DNA of 64,000 nucleotides from Gimesia maris (GTDB taxonomy: Bacteria > Planctomycetota > Planctomycetia > Planctomycetales > Planctomycetaceae), in contig NZ_CP042910.1 in assembly GCF_008298035.1 (NCBI RefSeq), positions 3,177,001-3,241,000 on the forward strand, written 5' to 3'. Positions within the stretch are counted from its first letter, which is position 1. Each line of letters starts with the position of its first letter. The position numbers and the translations under genes are program-made. Below, piece after piece: positions 55,801-64,000 of this stretch. The notes under the pieces were generated by a model, which saw nothing but the letters and a program-made list of their open reading frames with translations, was not told the DNA's origin and did no database searches.

Positions 55801-55822
55801 TTTGCTAAGCTGGAATGCAGTA

Positions 55823-57475
55823 TTAAAGGGTTTCTTTCGAGAATTTGGCAATCACATTCCCGATGAATTTTAAAATCCCTTTATCCAGCTTCGCCTTGCC
55901 ATCAATGGTCTCACCCTCGCGTTTCATGACAAAAGAAAAAGTATCATCGGTGCTTGTGAGGGATTTAATCAGCATCTCACGAACTTCCTGGTTTCCTTTC
56001 TCTCCACGAACCTTATTGATCATCTTCAGCCAGGGCAATGTTTTTACATTCAGTTCGATAACTTCCGGACTCACCTTTTCTGGTGCCGGTTCTTTTACCA
56101 GTTTAGAAGCATCGGTAATCCGTTTGATGGAATCCGGACCCGCGGCAACCCAGAGTGCCTCAGGAGTACTGCCAACATAGAGGGCCTCCCCTGCTCCGAA
56201 CAGTTCTTCAAAACCGGCTTTGTACTCATCTTTGATGTTGATCTTATGGATCTTCAGAGATTCTTCGTTTACAACATCTGTCTCAACAGTCTGGTCCTTC
56301 ATTAATTTGGGCAGCAGTTCCACAATTTCTTTGAGTTTGGCGCCATCGGTGGAACGGATACCGCCCAGCAGCGTGTACTTTCCATCTGCAGTCGAATTGC
56401 TGTCGATAAACCCATCAATGAGTGAAGTTTCTTTGCCAGCATCCAGCATTTCAATAATCAACGCGGCAACTTTCTTACCGGACGTTTTCTGTTCGTCTGT
56501 CAGATCTTTATTGGCATCAATACGATCCTGCAGGCTTGGCAGCAGCAGTTTATAAAACGCAGTGAAATTTTCTTTTCGCATTTCATCCAGGGGATGATTG
56601 ATTCTACCGTTCAGAATGCCATCCATTTTGACGGGAACATTGGCGAAGTAACTGGGTTTTGTGGCAAACTGTTTGATACTTGCATCAAGGGAAGTACCTT
56701 CAAGCGCTTTTAAGGTAAAGACAAGGCGTCCTTCGTTAGCAGGAGCATCGGTTGTCCAGCCAATTACCATTTTTTCTGATTCGACAAACAGGCGCTCCAG
56801 TTCATCCATCTGATGTGTGAAGGCAAGCTTACGCAATTCGAAAGCGTTGTCTGTCTCATCCCGTTTTTTCTTGACAGCTGCAAGCAACTGTTTACGGGTG
56901 CTGGCCATTGATTTTTTACGATCAGCGACTCCCTCTTTTTCATTCGTAATCAGAGCGCTGAAATCATATTTTTCTTTCAGCAGTTCCTGAATTCGTTTGA
57001 GAGGATCCTCGATTTCATTGACTTCAGAAAGCTTTTCAGAAATAACAACATATTTGTCATCCTGTAGATATTTCATGAAGCCTTCGAACAGATTCCCCAG
57101 AATATAGGGACCATTTCTCTGTTTTTTGGAAGAGATTTCGAAGATTTCCAGGTTATCACGAAACTCAGCCAGATTGCTGATTGGAAGAATGAGTCGATAG
57201 CGTTCCTTCTGGTTTTCACCGAGTAAGATATCGATCCGCAGCGGGCGTGTTTTATCGATCCCTTCCAGAAATGAGGGAAGCAGTTCTTCGAGATTGCTCC
57301 AGCCCTTCTTTTCCTCAGCGAGGTCCAGAACCAGATACTTCAGATCGGCAATCATGCCATCTGCGTTAATCTGTGCCAGTGAAATATTGGGGGCAGATTT
57401 GTTCTCAGCATTGGCTGACTGGGAGACGGTTAAGCAAAATAACAGGATAAACGCGAAATGAGCAATACGGCTCAT
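55823..57475 (-). CDS. Large exported protein of unknown function
   Basis: About 550 residues. A signal peptide (MSRIAHFAFILLFCLTVSQSANA) predicts export. The mature part is rich in Lys/Glu and helices (DLAEEKKGWSNLEELLPSFLEG, KIHKINIKDEYKAGFEELFG), without membrane helices or Cys. Sequence such as VVISEKLSEVNEIEDPLKR and SLIDGFIDSNSTADGKYTLLGG alternates helices and strands. I do not recognise a domain. It may belong to a planctomycete periplasmic family. The start at ATG 57475 is fixed by GGAGGA five bases upstream; the open frame continues to 57508 without one. The gene is convergent with the response regulator and has a strong terminator beyond its stop. Confidence 0.7.
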   Translation of the reverse strand: MSRIAHFAFILLFCLTVSQSANAENKSAPNISLAQINADGMIADLKYLVLDLAEEKKGWSNLEELLPSFLEGIDKTRPLRIDILLGENQKERYRLILPISNLAEFRDNLEIFEISSKKQRNGPYILGNLFEGFMKYLQDDKYVVISEKLSEVNEIEDPLKRIQELLKEKYDFSALITNEKEGVADRKKSMASTRKQLLAAVKKKRDETDNAFELRKLAFTHQMDELERLFVESEKMVIGWTTDAPANEGRLVFTLKALEGTSLDASIKQFATKPSYFANVPVKMDGILNGRINHPLDEMRKENFTAFYKLLLPSLQDRIDANKDLTDEQKTSGKKVAALIIEMLDAGKETSLIDGFIDSNSTADGKYTLLGGIRSTDGAKLKEIVELLPKLMKDQTVETDVVNEESLKIHKINIKDEYKAGFEELFGAGEALYVGSTPEALWVAAGPDSIKRITDASKLVKEPAPEKVSPEVIELNVKTLPWLKMINKVRGEKGNQEVREMLIKSLTSTDDTFSFVMKREGETIDGKAKLDKGILKFIGNVIAKFSKETL

Positions 57476-57860
57476 ACATTTCCTCCATGATGTATATCTG
57501 GGGATCATTGTTGATCAATCATAATTGTCTGCACGGGATCAGACGGTTCATCAGAAGCTGTCAGCTCTTATTTCCAAGAGATCCATTCGCGAATGTTAGT
57601 TTATACCAAAAGTAATGAATAGGGAACTCTGGATGAAGAAATAGCTAAAGTCCGAAATCGTTGAAATATAAGTCAGGCATAGCAGGTGAAATTAGCGTAG
57701 CAGGACATGTGTTTTTGTGTATAGATCGCCTGGAGCCAGCTGACAGGTCCAGATTCAGATTCGGCGGGAAATCAGGGAAATACTTAACGATGTTCAACAA
57801 CATTTGAAAAAAAACAGGAACTGAGCTTATTGTCGTGGGACAATCGATATGAATCGTATA
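57476..57860. other. Intergenic stretch upstream of the exported protein
   Basis: About 385 bases between two minus-strand genes. Besides the weak terminator at 57807-57844, I see nothing recognisable. It must contain the promoter for the 550-aa gene, but no -35/-10 pair is clear. Confidence 0.4.
57807..57844 (-). terminator. Possible terminator of the zinc-ribbon gene
   Basis: On the minus strand a 6-bp stem ATTGTC/GACAAT with a CCAC loop (57829-57844) is followed about 14 bases later by eight T residues (57807-57814). It lies just beyond the stop of the 829-aa gene. The stem and T-run are not adjacent, so this is a weak call. Confidence 0.35.
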
Positions 57861-60350
57861 TTACAGTTTGCCAGCTGGCTGCTGAGTCGGTTCGGGGGCC
57901 GGTGCTTTGGATTTGGCGATCTGCAGGCCACTGACCAGTCCCAGGTAACCGGAAATTCGTTCTGTCGGAGTGTAGACATTGCTCTCCAGAATTTCAGAAA
58001 CTTCAGGTACTTTGTTTTGAACAGCTGCGATTGCACCGATCGCGTTCAACATATCTTCTCTCAAAACCTGATCTTTGATCGCGGTGACAAACTGGATTGC
58101 CTGTTCAAACTTTGATTGATTGATCAAAACTGAGAGTAGTTTCAGCGACAGCTGTCCTTTCCAGGCTTTCTTCAAATCGGATTGATTAATTTCGTGGGCA
58201 GCTTGTTCCGGTTTGTTATTTTTGACCAGGAATAAAGTCTGTTGAACCAGCAGGTCCTCTTTTTGCAGAGGAGGGATCTTGTCATTAAGTGCTTTTTTGA
58301 TCTGGGCTGTCAAATCGGAATTTTTCTGACTAGCATCTAAAATCGTGGCAGGCAGACTGGAGTCCAGAAGTGTATCTTTCAGGTTTTCATCCGCTGCCTG
58401 CTGGCTTTGCTGGGCAAGATTCCACACGCTGGCAGACAATTTCGTTTTTGCAGCCTGGGATAATAAATTGACCAGGAGGGTCGATCTGTTCTCAGCCGCA
58501 GACTTCAGTGAATTGAGTTGTTTGCGGTAATCTCTGATTGCCCGATTGATTCGGTCGTCGGAATCAAGGTTTAATGTATCCTTGATCTGTTCCTTGAAAT
58601 TGAAATTTGATGATTCATTCTGTTTATCCTGTACCGCGGCAAGGCTGGGGGCCATTGCCTGAATAGCCTGAACCGCATTTTTCAGGAAACGGTTTGCTTC
58701 AGTCTGCTCACCCAGTTCAGCTTCGGCACAGGCGATCTGAATGTAAGCCTGAGAAGCCAGTTCCAGAGGTTCTGAAGCGGGTAACTTCATCGTATAAATT
58801 TCTTTGAGGCTCCCCAGTTTCAGAGGGGCAGGAACCGGAATCTTTTCCAGAAACGATTTTGATTTAGTCAGAAAAGCTTTTGCCAGTTCAGGTTTCTTCA
58901 ATGCATTCAGTTCAAAAGCACAACGGGCATACATCAGAGCATTTCCCGTTGCAGACAGTTTCATTTCTGCAGGCTGAATCATGTCAATTCCCGGCTTTTT
59001 ATCTTGATTGACTGCCTGTTCCAATACTGCCAGAGACCACTGCGTGACTGCTTCGGTGCGGTCGATTGCTTCTGGTGCCAGGGCCGCCCAGTTCAACGCT
59101 GCCTCATCATAATCATGCGAAATCAGGATCAAAGTCGTTGCAACAGACTGCGGCGCATTCCAACGCCGATGCAGATCAATCAGTGATTCGAAATCATAGT
59201 AATTGGTTTCATGGGCAATCTGCAGATAGGCTGACAGTTGTGCGAGACTGTTTTCAGCCTGATGCTTGCTGATCAGTTCTTCTGCTGCATCTTCATTTCC
59301 AGCCGCGACCCAGAATGCGGCCAGCCGCGAGATGAGATCCAGGGTATCGCGACCTCCATATTCCGGAATCTTTTTAGAAAGCTCTACGGTTTCATCTAAT
59401 GTCTTCTTTAAACCAGCTGTATCCTTCTCTTGTAACTGAAGCCAGCCGATCTCGATCAAGGGGAATAGTTTGTAGAATGGCAGATGTGGATCGACAGCAT
59501 CAATTCGGGCAATCTGTTCTCGAGAGCCTGTCAGGTCACCTGAAATCGCATATGCTTCTGCCGCTAAACGACGACTGAAAGGTTTACTGCGGTTGTCGCG
59601 AGAACGGGATAATTCAACCATTGATTCCAGAGAAGTTTTCTGAACGAGTTCAGGAGAAACAGGCTGTTTCACATCAGTAGAGGTGTTCTGAGTCTGTTGC
59701 CCATTATTCGCCAGTGGGTTGACAGTTGGTTTGTTTTTATCGGGGATCATCGAGTTTTTTGACTGGTTTTTGATGATCGGGTTATCAAACGGTTTTGCCA
59801 GTTCTGAGCCATCGGGAACAGATGTGGTGAAATAGAAATAAACGCCACCAATGACAGCAACTGAGGCAACGATGGCCGCGATCAATGGCAGTTTCGATTT
59901 CTGATTGGGGTCAGGTTTCTTCTCTTCCGTAGTTTTCCGTTCCGCTGCTTCTGTGTCAGGTACAAGGAAAACAGGTGCCAGGCAACCCGCGTTAGAACAT
60001 TTCACCTCTTTGCCAACCACTTTTGAAGAAGCGAATCCCGGCGTGTCACACATTGGACAGACGTAACGATTCATTTTGCCTTTAACAGGCTTGCGCAGCA
60101 GTTGGATGACCTTGGAAGTCTGTTGCTGGCGTTCCAGTTCAAACGGATCATCATCAGAAACTGTTTCACGCCTGTTTCGTTTCCCTGCGGCGGATGGTGC
60201 TGCTACAGCAGGTTTTTCCGGTTGCTTACTGCTGGCAGCCGGTTTTTTTGAGGAGGACTTTGCCGTCATAGATGCGCCACAGAAAGGACATTCTGCTGCG
60301 TCTTCATCTAATACTGATGCTCCGCATGATGGGCAAGTTGGCAGATCCAT
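57861..60350 (-). CDS. Zinc-ribbon membrane protein with helical repeats
   Basis: An 829-residue protein. An N-terminal zinc ribbon has C6-x2-C9 and C21-x2-C24 (CPSCG, CPFCG), and a second one follows at about 95-125 (YVCPMCDTPG, VKCSNAGC). A membrane helix lies at about 155-175 (PLIAAIVASVAVIGGVYFYF). The outer part (about 250-810) is made of alpha-helical repeats (LAAEAYAISGDLTG, AQLSAYLQIAHETN), typical of TPR-like scaffolds. The rest is Pro/Asn-rich linker. This order, with ribbons inside and repeats outside, is common in planctomycete membrane proteins of unknown function. It may link a cytosolic signal with a periplasmic assembly, but nothing in the sequence proves it. The gene diverges from the GAF gene. 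Confidence 0.75.
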   Translation of the reverse strand: MDLPTCPSCGASVLDEDAAECPFCGASMTAKSSSKKPAASSKQPEKPAVAAPSAAGKRNRRETVSDDDPFELERQQQTSKVIQLLRKPVKGKMNRYVCPMCDTPGFASSKVVGKEVKCSNAGCLAPVFLVPDTEAAERKTTEEKKPDPNQKSKLPLIAAIVASVAVIGGVYFYFTTSVPDGSELAKPFDNPIIKNQSKNSMIPDKNKPTVNPLANNGQQTQNTSTDVKQPVSPELVQKTSLESMVELSRSRDNRSKPFSRRLAAEAYAISGDLTGSREQIARIDAVDPHLPFYKLFPLIEIGWLQLQEKDTAGLKKTLDETVELSKKIPEYGGRDTLDLISRLAAFWVAAGNEDAAEELISKHQAENSLAQLSAYLQIAHETNYYDFESLIDLHRRWNAPQSVATTLILISHDYDEAALNWAALAPEAIDRTEAVTQWSLAVLEQAVNQDKKPGIDMIQPAEMKLSATGNALMYARCAFELNALKKPELAKAFLTKSKSFLEKIPVPAPLKLGSLKEIYTMKLPASEPLELASQAYIQIACAEAELGEQTEANRFLKNAVQAIQAMAPSLAAVQDKQNESSNFNFKEQIKDTLNLDSDDRINRAIRDYRKQLNSLKSAAENRSTLLVNLLSQAAKTKLSASVWNLAQQSQQAADENLKDTLLDSSLPATILDASQKNSDLTAQIKKALNDKIPPLQKEDLLVQQTLFLVKNNKPEQAAHEINQSDLKKAWKGQLSLKLLSVLINQSKFEQAIQFVTAIKDQVLREDMLNAIGAIAAVQNKVPEVSEILESNVYTPTERISGYLGLVSGLQIAKSKAPAPEPTQQPAGKL

Positions 60351-60668
60351 ATTTTTGTCGTCCGATATGTTTGATTGGTCAGTGGTTTGGGAGTCTCACG
60401 TCGTTGGAATGAGACAGATTGGAATTATGATACGGTAGCTGTATGATAGTAACGTAGAAGTGAAAACATAACCAACTGTCTAATTTACAGCGAGCTAAGT
60501 CCATTCTATACCGTAGATATCCTCTCGTTCAAGGTTTATCTGACTATAGTATCGGCTGATTCAGAGCAAAGGTGATTTCCCTGCATCTGAAAAGAGCTAT
60601 TAATGGATCACTCCAGCGATCAGTTTATATTTCAAGCAGTCTCCATCAGTTCAGGGTGAAACTCAGAT
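60351..60668. other. Divergent intergenic region
   Basis: 318 bases between the zinc-ribbon and GAF genes. I see no structure or clear promoter, although both genes must be driven from it. Confidence 0.4.
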
Positions 60669-61175
60669 ATGCAGCAGCAGTTTACAGAAATTATGGAACA
60701 ATTTGAGTCCGTTTTACAGCGTCAGCGATCAATTTCGGATGTTCTGGATCGGTTAATGGAAGTTCTGGGAGGACGGGCAATCGGACTCTGGCGTTGTCAG
60801 TCTGGAAAGCTGGTACAGCTTGGTTTTCGGGCAGATTCACAAATGGATGAACAGGTAAAGCGAGAGTTTTCCGCTTTGACACAGGAAGTTTCGTTAAAGA
60901 ACACAGGCTTAGGTATCGTCAAGGCAGTGATTGATCAAAAACCAGCAATCGGAACCCTGCAGGCGAAAGAATCTGGTCTACAGGGATCGTCAGAATGGTT
61001 GCAAAAATTTGATGCAAAACAATCCTATGCGATACCGATAATTGAGGGAGATCAGGCGATCGGTGTGCTGGCAATTTCTACAAACCAGGTACACCAGGCA
61101 GGTGATCCGGAATGGGAGTTACAGGCACAGATTGCCCGGGAGATCGGTGCAAAACAGTTTTTGGGGATGTTTTAG
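60669..61175 (+). CDS. Single GAF-domain protein
   Basis: A 168-residue soluble protein that is one GAF-like domain. It opens with a helix (EIMEQFESVLQRQRSI), then a strand-helix pattern typical of GAF (RAIGLWRCQSGKLVQLGFRA). The C-terminal half has SYAIPIIEGDQAIGVLAISTN, the strand and turn seen at the end of GAF ligand pockets. No enzymatic or DNA-binding domain is attached. It may be an adaptor or a free-standing sensor for a small molecule. Neighbours are a zinc-ribbon protein and a site-2 protease; the HD-GYP protein further on also has a GAF-like region, but no direct link is shown. Confidence 0.72.
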   Translation: MQQQFTEIMEQFESVLQRQRSISDVLDRLMEVLGGRAIGLWRCQSGKLVQLGFRADSQMDEQVKREFSALTQEVSLKNTGLGIVKAVIDQKPAIGTLQAKESGLQGSSEWLQKFDAKQSYAIPIIEGDQAIGVLAISTNQVHQAGDPEWELQAQIAREIGAKQFLGMF

Positions 61176-61361
61176 CTGTTGAAATTGGCTAAGATTTAGC
61201 GAGGTAGAAAAGAGTGGAATTGCCAACGGGATATGGGGTGTATAACATTAAGTAATTGCTGCTCCCGGTTCCGTTAAACCTTACCGCCGGTTTCCGGATT
61301 GATCATTCCTGCCACTTGACTTTGGTATTTCAATGATGATCTTCTTCAGGTTTTTGTAAAG

Positions 61362-62357
61362 ATGAGTCGTTCCAATCCATTACACTGGTCATTTTCAATC
61401 GGAACCTGGTTCCTGACCCAGGTACGGGTCAGTATCTTTCTACCAGTTTTACTGCTGGTCTTCTGGTCTCATTACTCTCTGGGACTGGGAGTGACCCTGT
61501 TTGGGATCCTGTTTATCAGTGTATTTCTGCATGAGATGGGGCATGTGGTCGCCTGCCGACTGACAGGAGGCGAAGCAGATCAGATTGTTCTCTGGCCTCT
61601 GGGGGGGCTGGTCCCCTGCAGCCCGGAAAGAACGTTTTCTGCGCGACTGTTGACCGTACTGGGAGGGCCAGCTGTCAATCTACTGCTCTGTGGAATTACT
61701 GTACCTGCTGTTATCTGGTCCGGGCATCTTTCAGATTCACTCAACCCGATCAAGCTGCCGACTGTTGATTTAAGTAATCAGTTGGGACAGGCGATCTTAC
61801 TGCTGGTTTTCAATCTGAACTGGCTGCTATTGCTGGTAAACCTGATTCCTGTGCTACCTCTGGACGGAGGAAAAATCCTTCAGATACTTCTCTCCCGTCG
61901 ATTTGATGAGACTGTCGTACATCGGATCCTGCTGAGCGTCAGTTTCTGGATTGGTGGCATTGGCATGGTTGTTGGTTTGAGTACTCACAGTGCATGGGTC
62001 GTTTTTTTCAGTGCTCTGTTATTGATGTTGAATTTAATCGAATTTACGTCGGCTCAAAGAGAGGATTCATATGACGATTCGATCTTTGGATATGACTTTT
62101 CCCAGGGGTATACCAGTCTGGAGCGTTCCAGTAGTCAATTGGTAGAAAAGCAGGCTGGATTTTTCCAGAAGTGGCGCGAAAAACGCAAATTACAGAAAAA
62201 AATGCGTGAACGTGAAAAGAATCGGGATGCCGAAAAACAGCTCGATTTGTTGCTGCATAAGGTTCACGAATTCGGTTTAGAGTCACTCACTCCCAAAGAA
62301 CGTCAGCAGCTTAATCAGGTAAGTGCCCGATATCGTAAGAGCGACTCCGAGACCTGA
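61362..62357 (+). CDS. Site-2 protease (M50) family membrane metalloprotease
   Basis: A 331-residue M50 protease, which cuts substrates inside the membrane. Zinc site H57-E-M-G-H61 is in FLHEMGHVVACRL, and the third ligand Asp168 is in PVLPLDGGKIL. Membrane helices lie at about 22-55, 95-120, 140-165 and 190-225. A basic, helical C-terminal tail from about 240 (KWREKRKLQKKMREREKNRD) is probably cytoplasmic. No PDZ or CBS domain is present, so it belongs to the compact group of S2P-like proteins, whose substrates are mostly unknown (anti-sigma factors in some species). It follows the GAF gene after 186 bases on the same strand. No anti-sigma or sigma gene is here. Confidence 0.9.
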   Translation: MSRSNPLHWSFSIGTWFLTQVRVSIFLPVLLLVFWSHYSLGLGVTLFGILFISVFLHEMGHVVACRLTGGEADQIVLWPLGGLVPCSPERTFSARLLTVLGGPAVNLLLCGITVPAVIWSGHLSDSLNPIKLPTVDLSNQLGQAILLLVFNLNWLLLLVNLIPVLPLDGGKILQILLSRRFDETVVHRILLSVSFWIGGIGMVVGLSTHSAWVVFFSALLLMLNLIEFTSAQREDSYDDSIFGYDFSQGYTSLERSSSQLVEKQAGFFQKWREKRKLQKKMREREKNRDAEKQLDLLLHKVHEFGLESLTPKERQQLNQVSARYRKSDSET

Positions 62358-62902
62358 AAACTGGTATTCCACTTGTCCTGTTTCCTGCTCTTGAAAGTGA
62401 CATCACTGGCCCATTCTCAAATTTTCGCAACAATTTTTCTGTGGCCTCTTCTTCTTTTCCAGTCTCAGCCTGAATAATCAATTCAATCCCGTAGAGCCTT
62501 AAAATCCTTCCGGTAGATGTCTGATGCTACGTAATTTATTTTCATTACTGGTGAACATGGAAAATACCCCTTTACGACATCCTTGACTGTCAACGGTGAC
62601 CTCTGAGAGTAGCTAATTCTCTTACGTATATCGGCTTATGGATCAAGGTGAGACCGCTTACACGAATCCGCGACAGGTTCATGATTCAAATGATCACGGT
62701 TTACAGAAAAAGTCGCAGGGATTGTTCACTATCCCTGTTTTAAAGCTGTTTTGAGTCTATTTGGCTCGTATTCCGGCTGAAAAGTTCAGGATTGGCGGAA
62801 AGAGCCGGCAATCGTTGTCCAGATGTGATTTCTGATTTGCGGACTGGTGTTTGCGAACTAGCTTTTTAAGGGAAATTACCTTTAGAAAGTTGAGATCGGA
62901 TT
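62358..62902. other. 545-bp intergenic stretch, nothing recognised
   Basis: No open frame with convincing composition and no tRNA, RNA or terminator is visible. It must contain the promoter of the HD-GYP gene. No conserved GEMM-type riboswitch core was seen. Confidence 0.4.
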
Positions 62903-64000
62903 ATGGTTTTAGGCACAATTGACTCATTAAAGAAGTTGTCGAACTTCAGCAAACGTGGCGGTGAATGGGATCATTCTTTGCATCAGGACGCAAAGAATGA
63001 GCTTGCTCTCAGTCGTTTGAAGCGGATTTCAGAGCTGACAGGCCTGTCGATGCACTGCTTCGACAGTAATCAGCAGCTTCTCCACAACAAGTCGAATGCG
63101 CAATCCCTCGCCTATTTCCCTGCAGATGTTCTCAACGAGATTGAGACTGTGGAAGGGCTCACACTCATTGAAAACCCGAATGGGATTACTCATTTTCTGA
63201 TCCCCCTGCTGCGAGATGCGAAACAGCGGTTTATCGCAGTTGGTTTTGTGTTTTCCAGAGAAAAGCGGAAGCTGACGGAGATGGTATTATCCGCAGTCAA
63301 GCAGGAGTGGAGTTCTGAAGATTTGGATTTCTGGCTGGAAAGCCAGCGGGTCCTGGATGTGAAATCGTTGCATGCCTTATTAAGCCTGGCTGTGCTACAC
63401 CTTGAGGAAGAACAGCAGCTCACTCAGTTAAACGACGAGGTTGATAATTTATCGGAGTGTCTGGATGAGACATTTGAAGAAATCAGCCTGTTGCATGAGG
63501 TCGCTCAGCATTTAAAGATTTCAGAAACTCCGGAACAACTGGGCCAGCTTTGCCTGGATCGAATCAGCACTCTGATTGAAGCTGAGACAAATATAATCTG
63601 GTTTGAAGCCCAGGATAATACGTCGCAGTTCCTGTCTGACAGTCAGACTGACTTTGATGAACTGAAGCTGGCACGGCTCGTGGCTCAGTTTGATGGATTT
63701 CACTGGGATAAACCTCTGGTAATCAACCAGGTAGAGAGTTCTCTGCTGTCTCTTGAATTCCCAGACCTGCATAATCTGGTACTGGTGCCTGTCTCTGATG
63801 GCATCAATTCCTTTGGCTGGATTCTCAGCTGTAATTTACTCAAAAGTGAAGAGTATGGAACGATACAAGCCAGCCTGTTAAATTCAGTCGCATCATTTCT
63901 GGGGACGCATTTACGAAATATTGACCTCTACGCTCAACAGGAAGAACTGATGTTGAGCTTTGTGAAGTCATTTATCTCCACGCTGGATGCCAAAGATCCA
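62903..64000 (+). CDS. GAF-like/HD-GYP protein, cut by the window end
   Basis: ATG 62903 opens 366 codons that run off the window. The N-terminal 120 residues form an alpha/beta sensor-like segment (RISELTGLSMHCFDSNQQ). A coiled stretch follows (EEEQQLTQLNDEVDNLSECLDE, about 170-195), then a GAF domain at about 200-340 (LCLDRISTLIEAETNIIWFEA, LVLVPVSDGINSFGWILSC). The last visible residues, VKSFISTLDAKDP, match the beginning of HD-GYP domains, which hydrolyse c-di-GMP. The catalytic HD and GYP motifs lie beyond the window and are not seen. So a phosphodiesterase role is inferred. The frame is not interrupted and the ribosome-binding site is weak. Confidence 0.85.
   Translation, partial: MVLGTIDSLKKLSNFSKRGGEWDHSLHQDAKNELALSRLKRISELTGLSMHCFDSNQQLLHNKSNAQSLAYFPADVLNEIETVEGLTLIENPNGITHFLIPLLRDAKQRFIAVGFVFSREKRKLTEMVLSAVKQEWSSEDLDFWLESQRVLDVKSLHALLSLAVLHLEEEQQLTQLNDEVDNLSECLDETFEEISLLHEVAQHLKISETPEQLGQLCLDRISTLIEAETNIIWFEAQDNTSQFLSDSQTDFDELKLARLVAQFDGFHWDKPLVINQVESSLLSLEFPDLHNLVLVPVSDGINSFGWILSCNLLKSEEYGTIQASLLNSVASFLGTHLRNIDLYAQQEELMLSFVKSFISTLDAKDP

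Noticed and set aside
1-64000. Insertion sequences, prophage, CRISPR arrays, tRNA and rRNA
   Set aside because: No transposase, integrase, repeat-spacer pattern or cloverleaf sequence was recognised in either strand.

Overview
The window reads as a chromosomal segment of a planctomycete, most likely of the Gimesia / Planctomyces maris type. This is an inference from family content, not from a marker gene. Supporting it are a BatA/VWA/disordered-protein gene cluster, DUF1080 lipoproteins, a large PQQ-type propeller protein, receptor-like Ser/Thr kinases, a kinase fused to a beta-helix, zinc-ribbon membrane proteins, FHA-cyclase and HD-GYP signalling proteins, and moderate GC with loosely packed genes. 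I see no rRNA, tRNA, CRISPR array, prophage or insertion sequence. The segment looks like ordinary core and lineage-specific chromosome.

Layout. 0-6.7 kb: a possible cut gene end, a SHOCT-like membrane protein, a frameshifted relic, an unknown 161-aa protein, a KDPG-type aldolase, a secreted two-fold repeat protein, two tatA genes in tandem, a candidate 19-aa peptide and an unknown protein with a conserved C-terminal domain. 6.8-18 kb: a PQQ-propeller protein, then a surface-glycan neighbourhood (three polytopic membrane proteins including a YfhO-type one, a GT2 polyprenyl-phosphate glycosyltransferase and a methyltransferase whose gene overlaps it). 18-26.6 kb: a nitrilase-family amidohydrolase, a YdjM-like membrane hydrolase, a 770-bp stretch without a convincing gene, an inositol-monophosphatase/HisN-like phosphatase behind a LarA-like racemase, and a SWIM-SNF2 helicase.

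26.6-36.3 kb holds four minus-strand genes: a lipoprotein, a BatA-VWA membrane protein, a VWA/glutamine-amidotransferase-like membrane protein, and a 1189-aa membrane protein with about 500 residues of Q/S/K/P/D-rich disorder. 36.4-38.7 kb is pyrB overlapping a pyrC homologue that has lost its zinc ligands, so it is probably a non-catalytic PyrC' partner of aspartate transcarbamoylase. 38.9-43.5 kb: a kinase/beta-helix fusion, a tandem receiver-like protein and a DUF1080 lipoprotein. 43.5-50 kb: prfB with an in-frame TGA bypassed by +1 frameshifting, ugd, rfbB and gyrA on one strand.

50-64 kb is rich in signalling. A Ser/Thr kinase with an extracytoplasmic Cache-like sensor lies 56 bp before an FHA-GAF-class III cyclase whose two base-specifying residues are changed. 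A 53-aa protein then overlaps a response regulator with a long tail. Further on are a large secreted protein, a zinc-ribbon membrane protein, a GAF protein, a site-2 protease and an HD-GYP protein cut by the window end. The best candidates for unusual biology are the kinase/cyclase/small-protein/regulator locus, the pyrB-pyrC' pair and the BatA cluster with its giant disordered protein.
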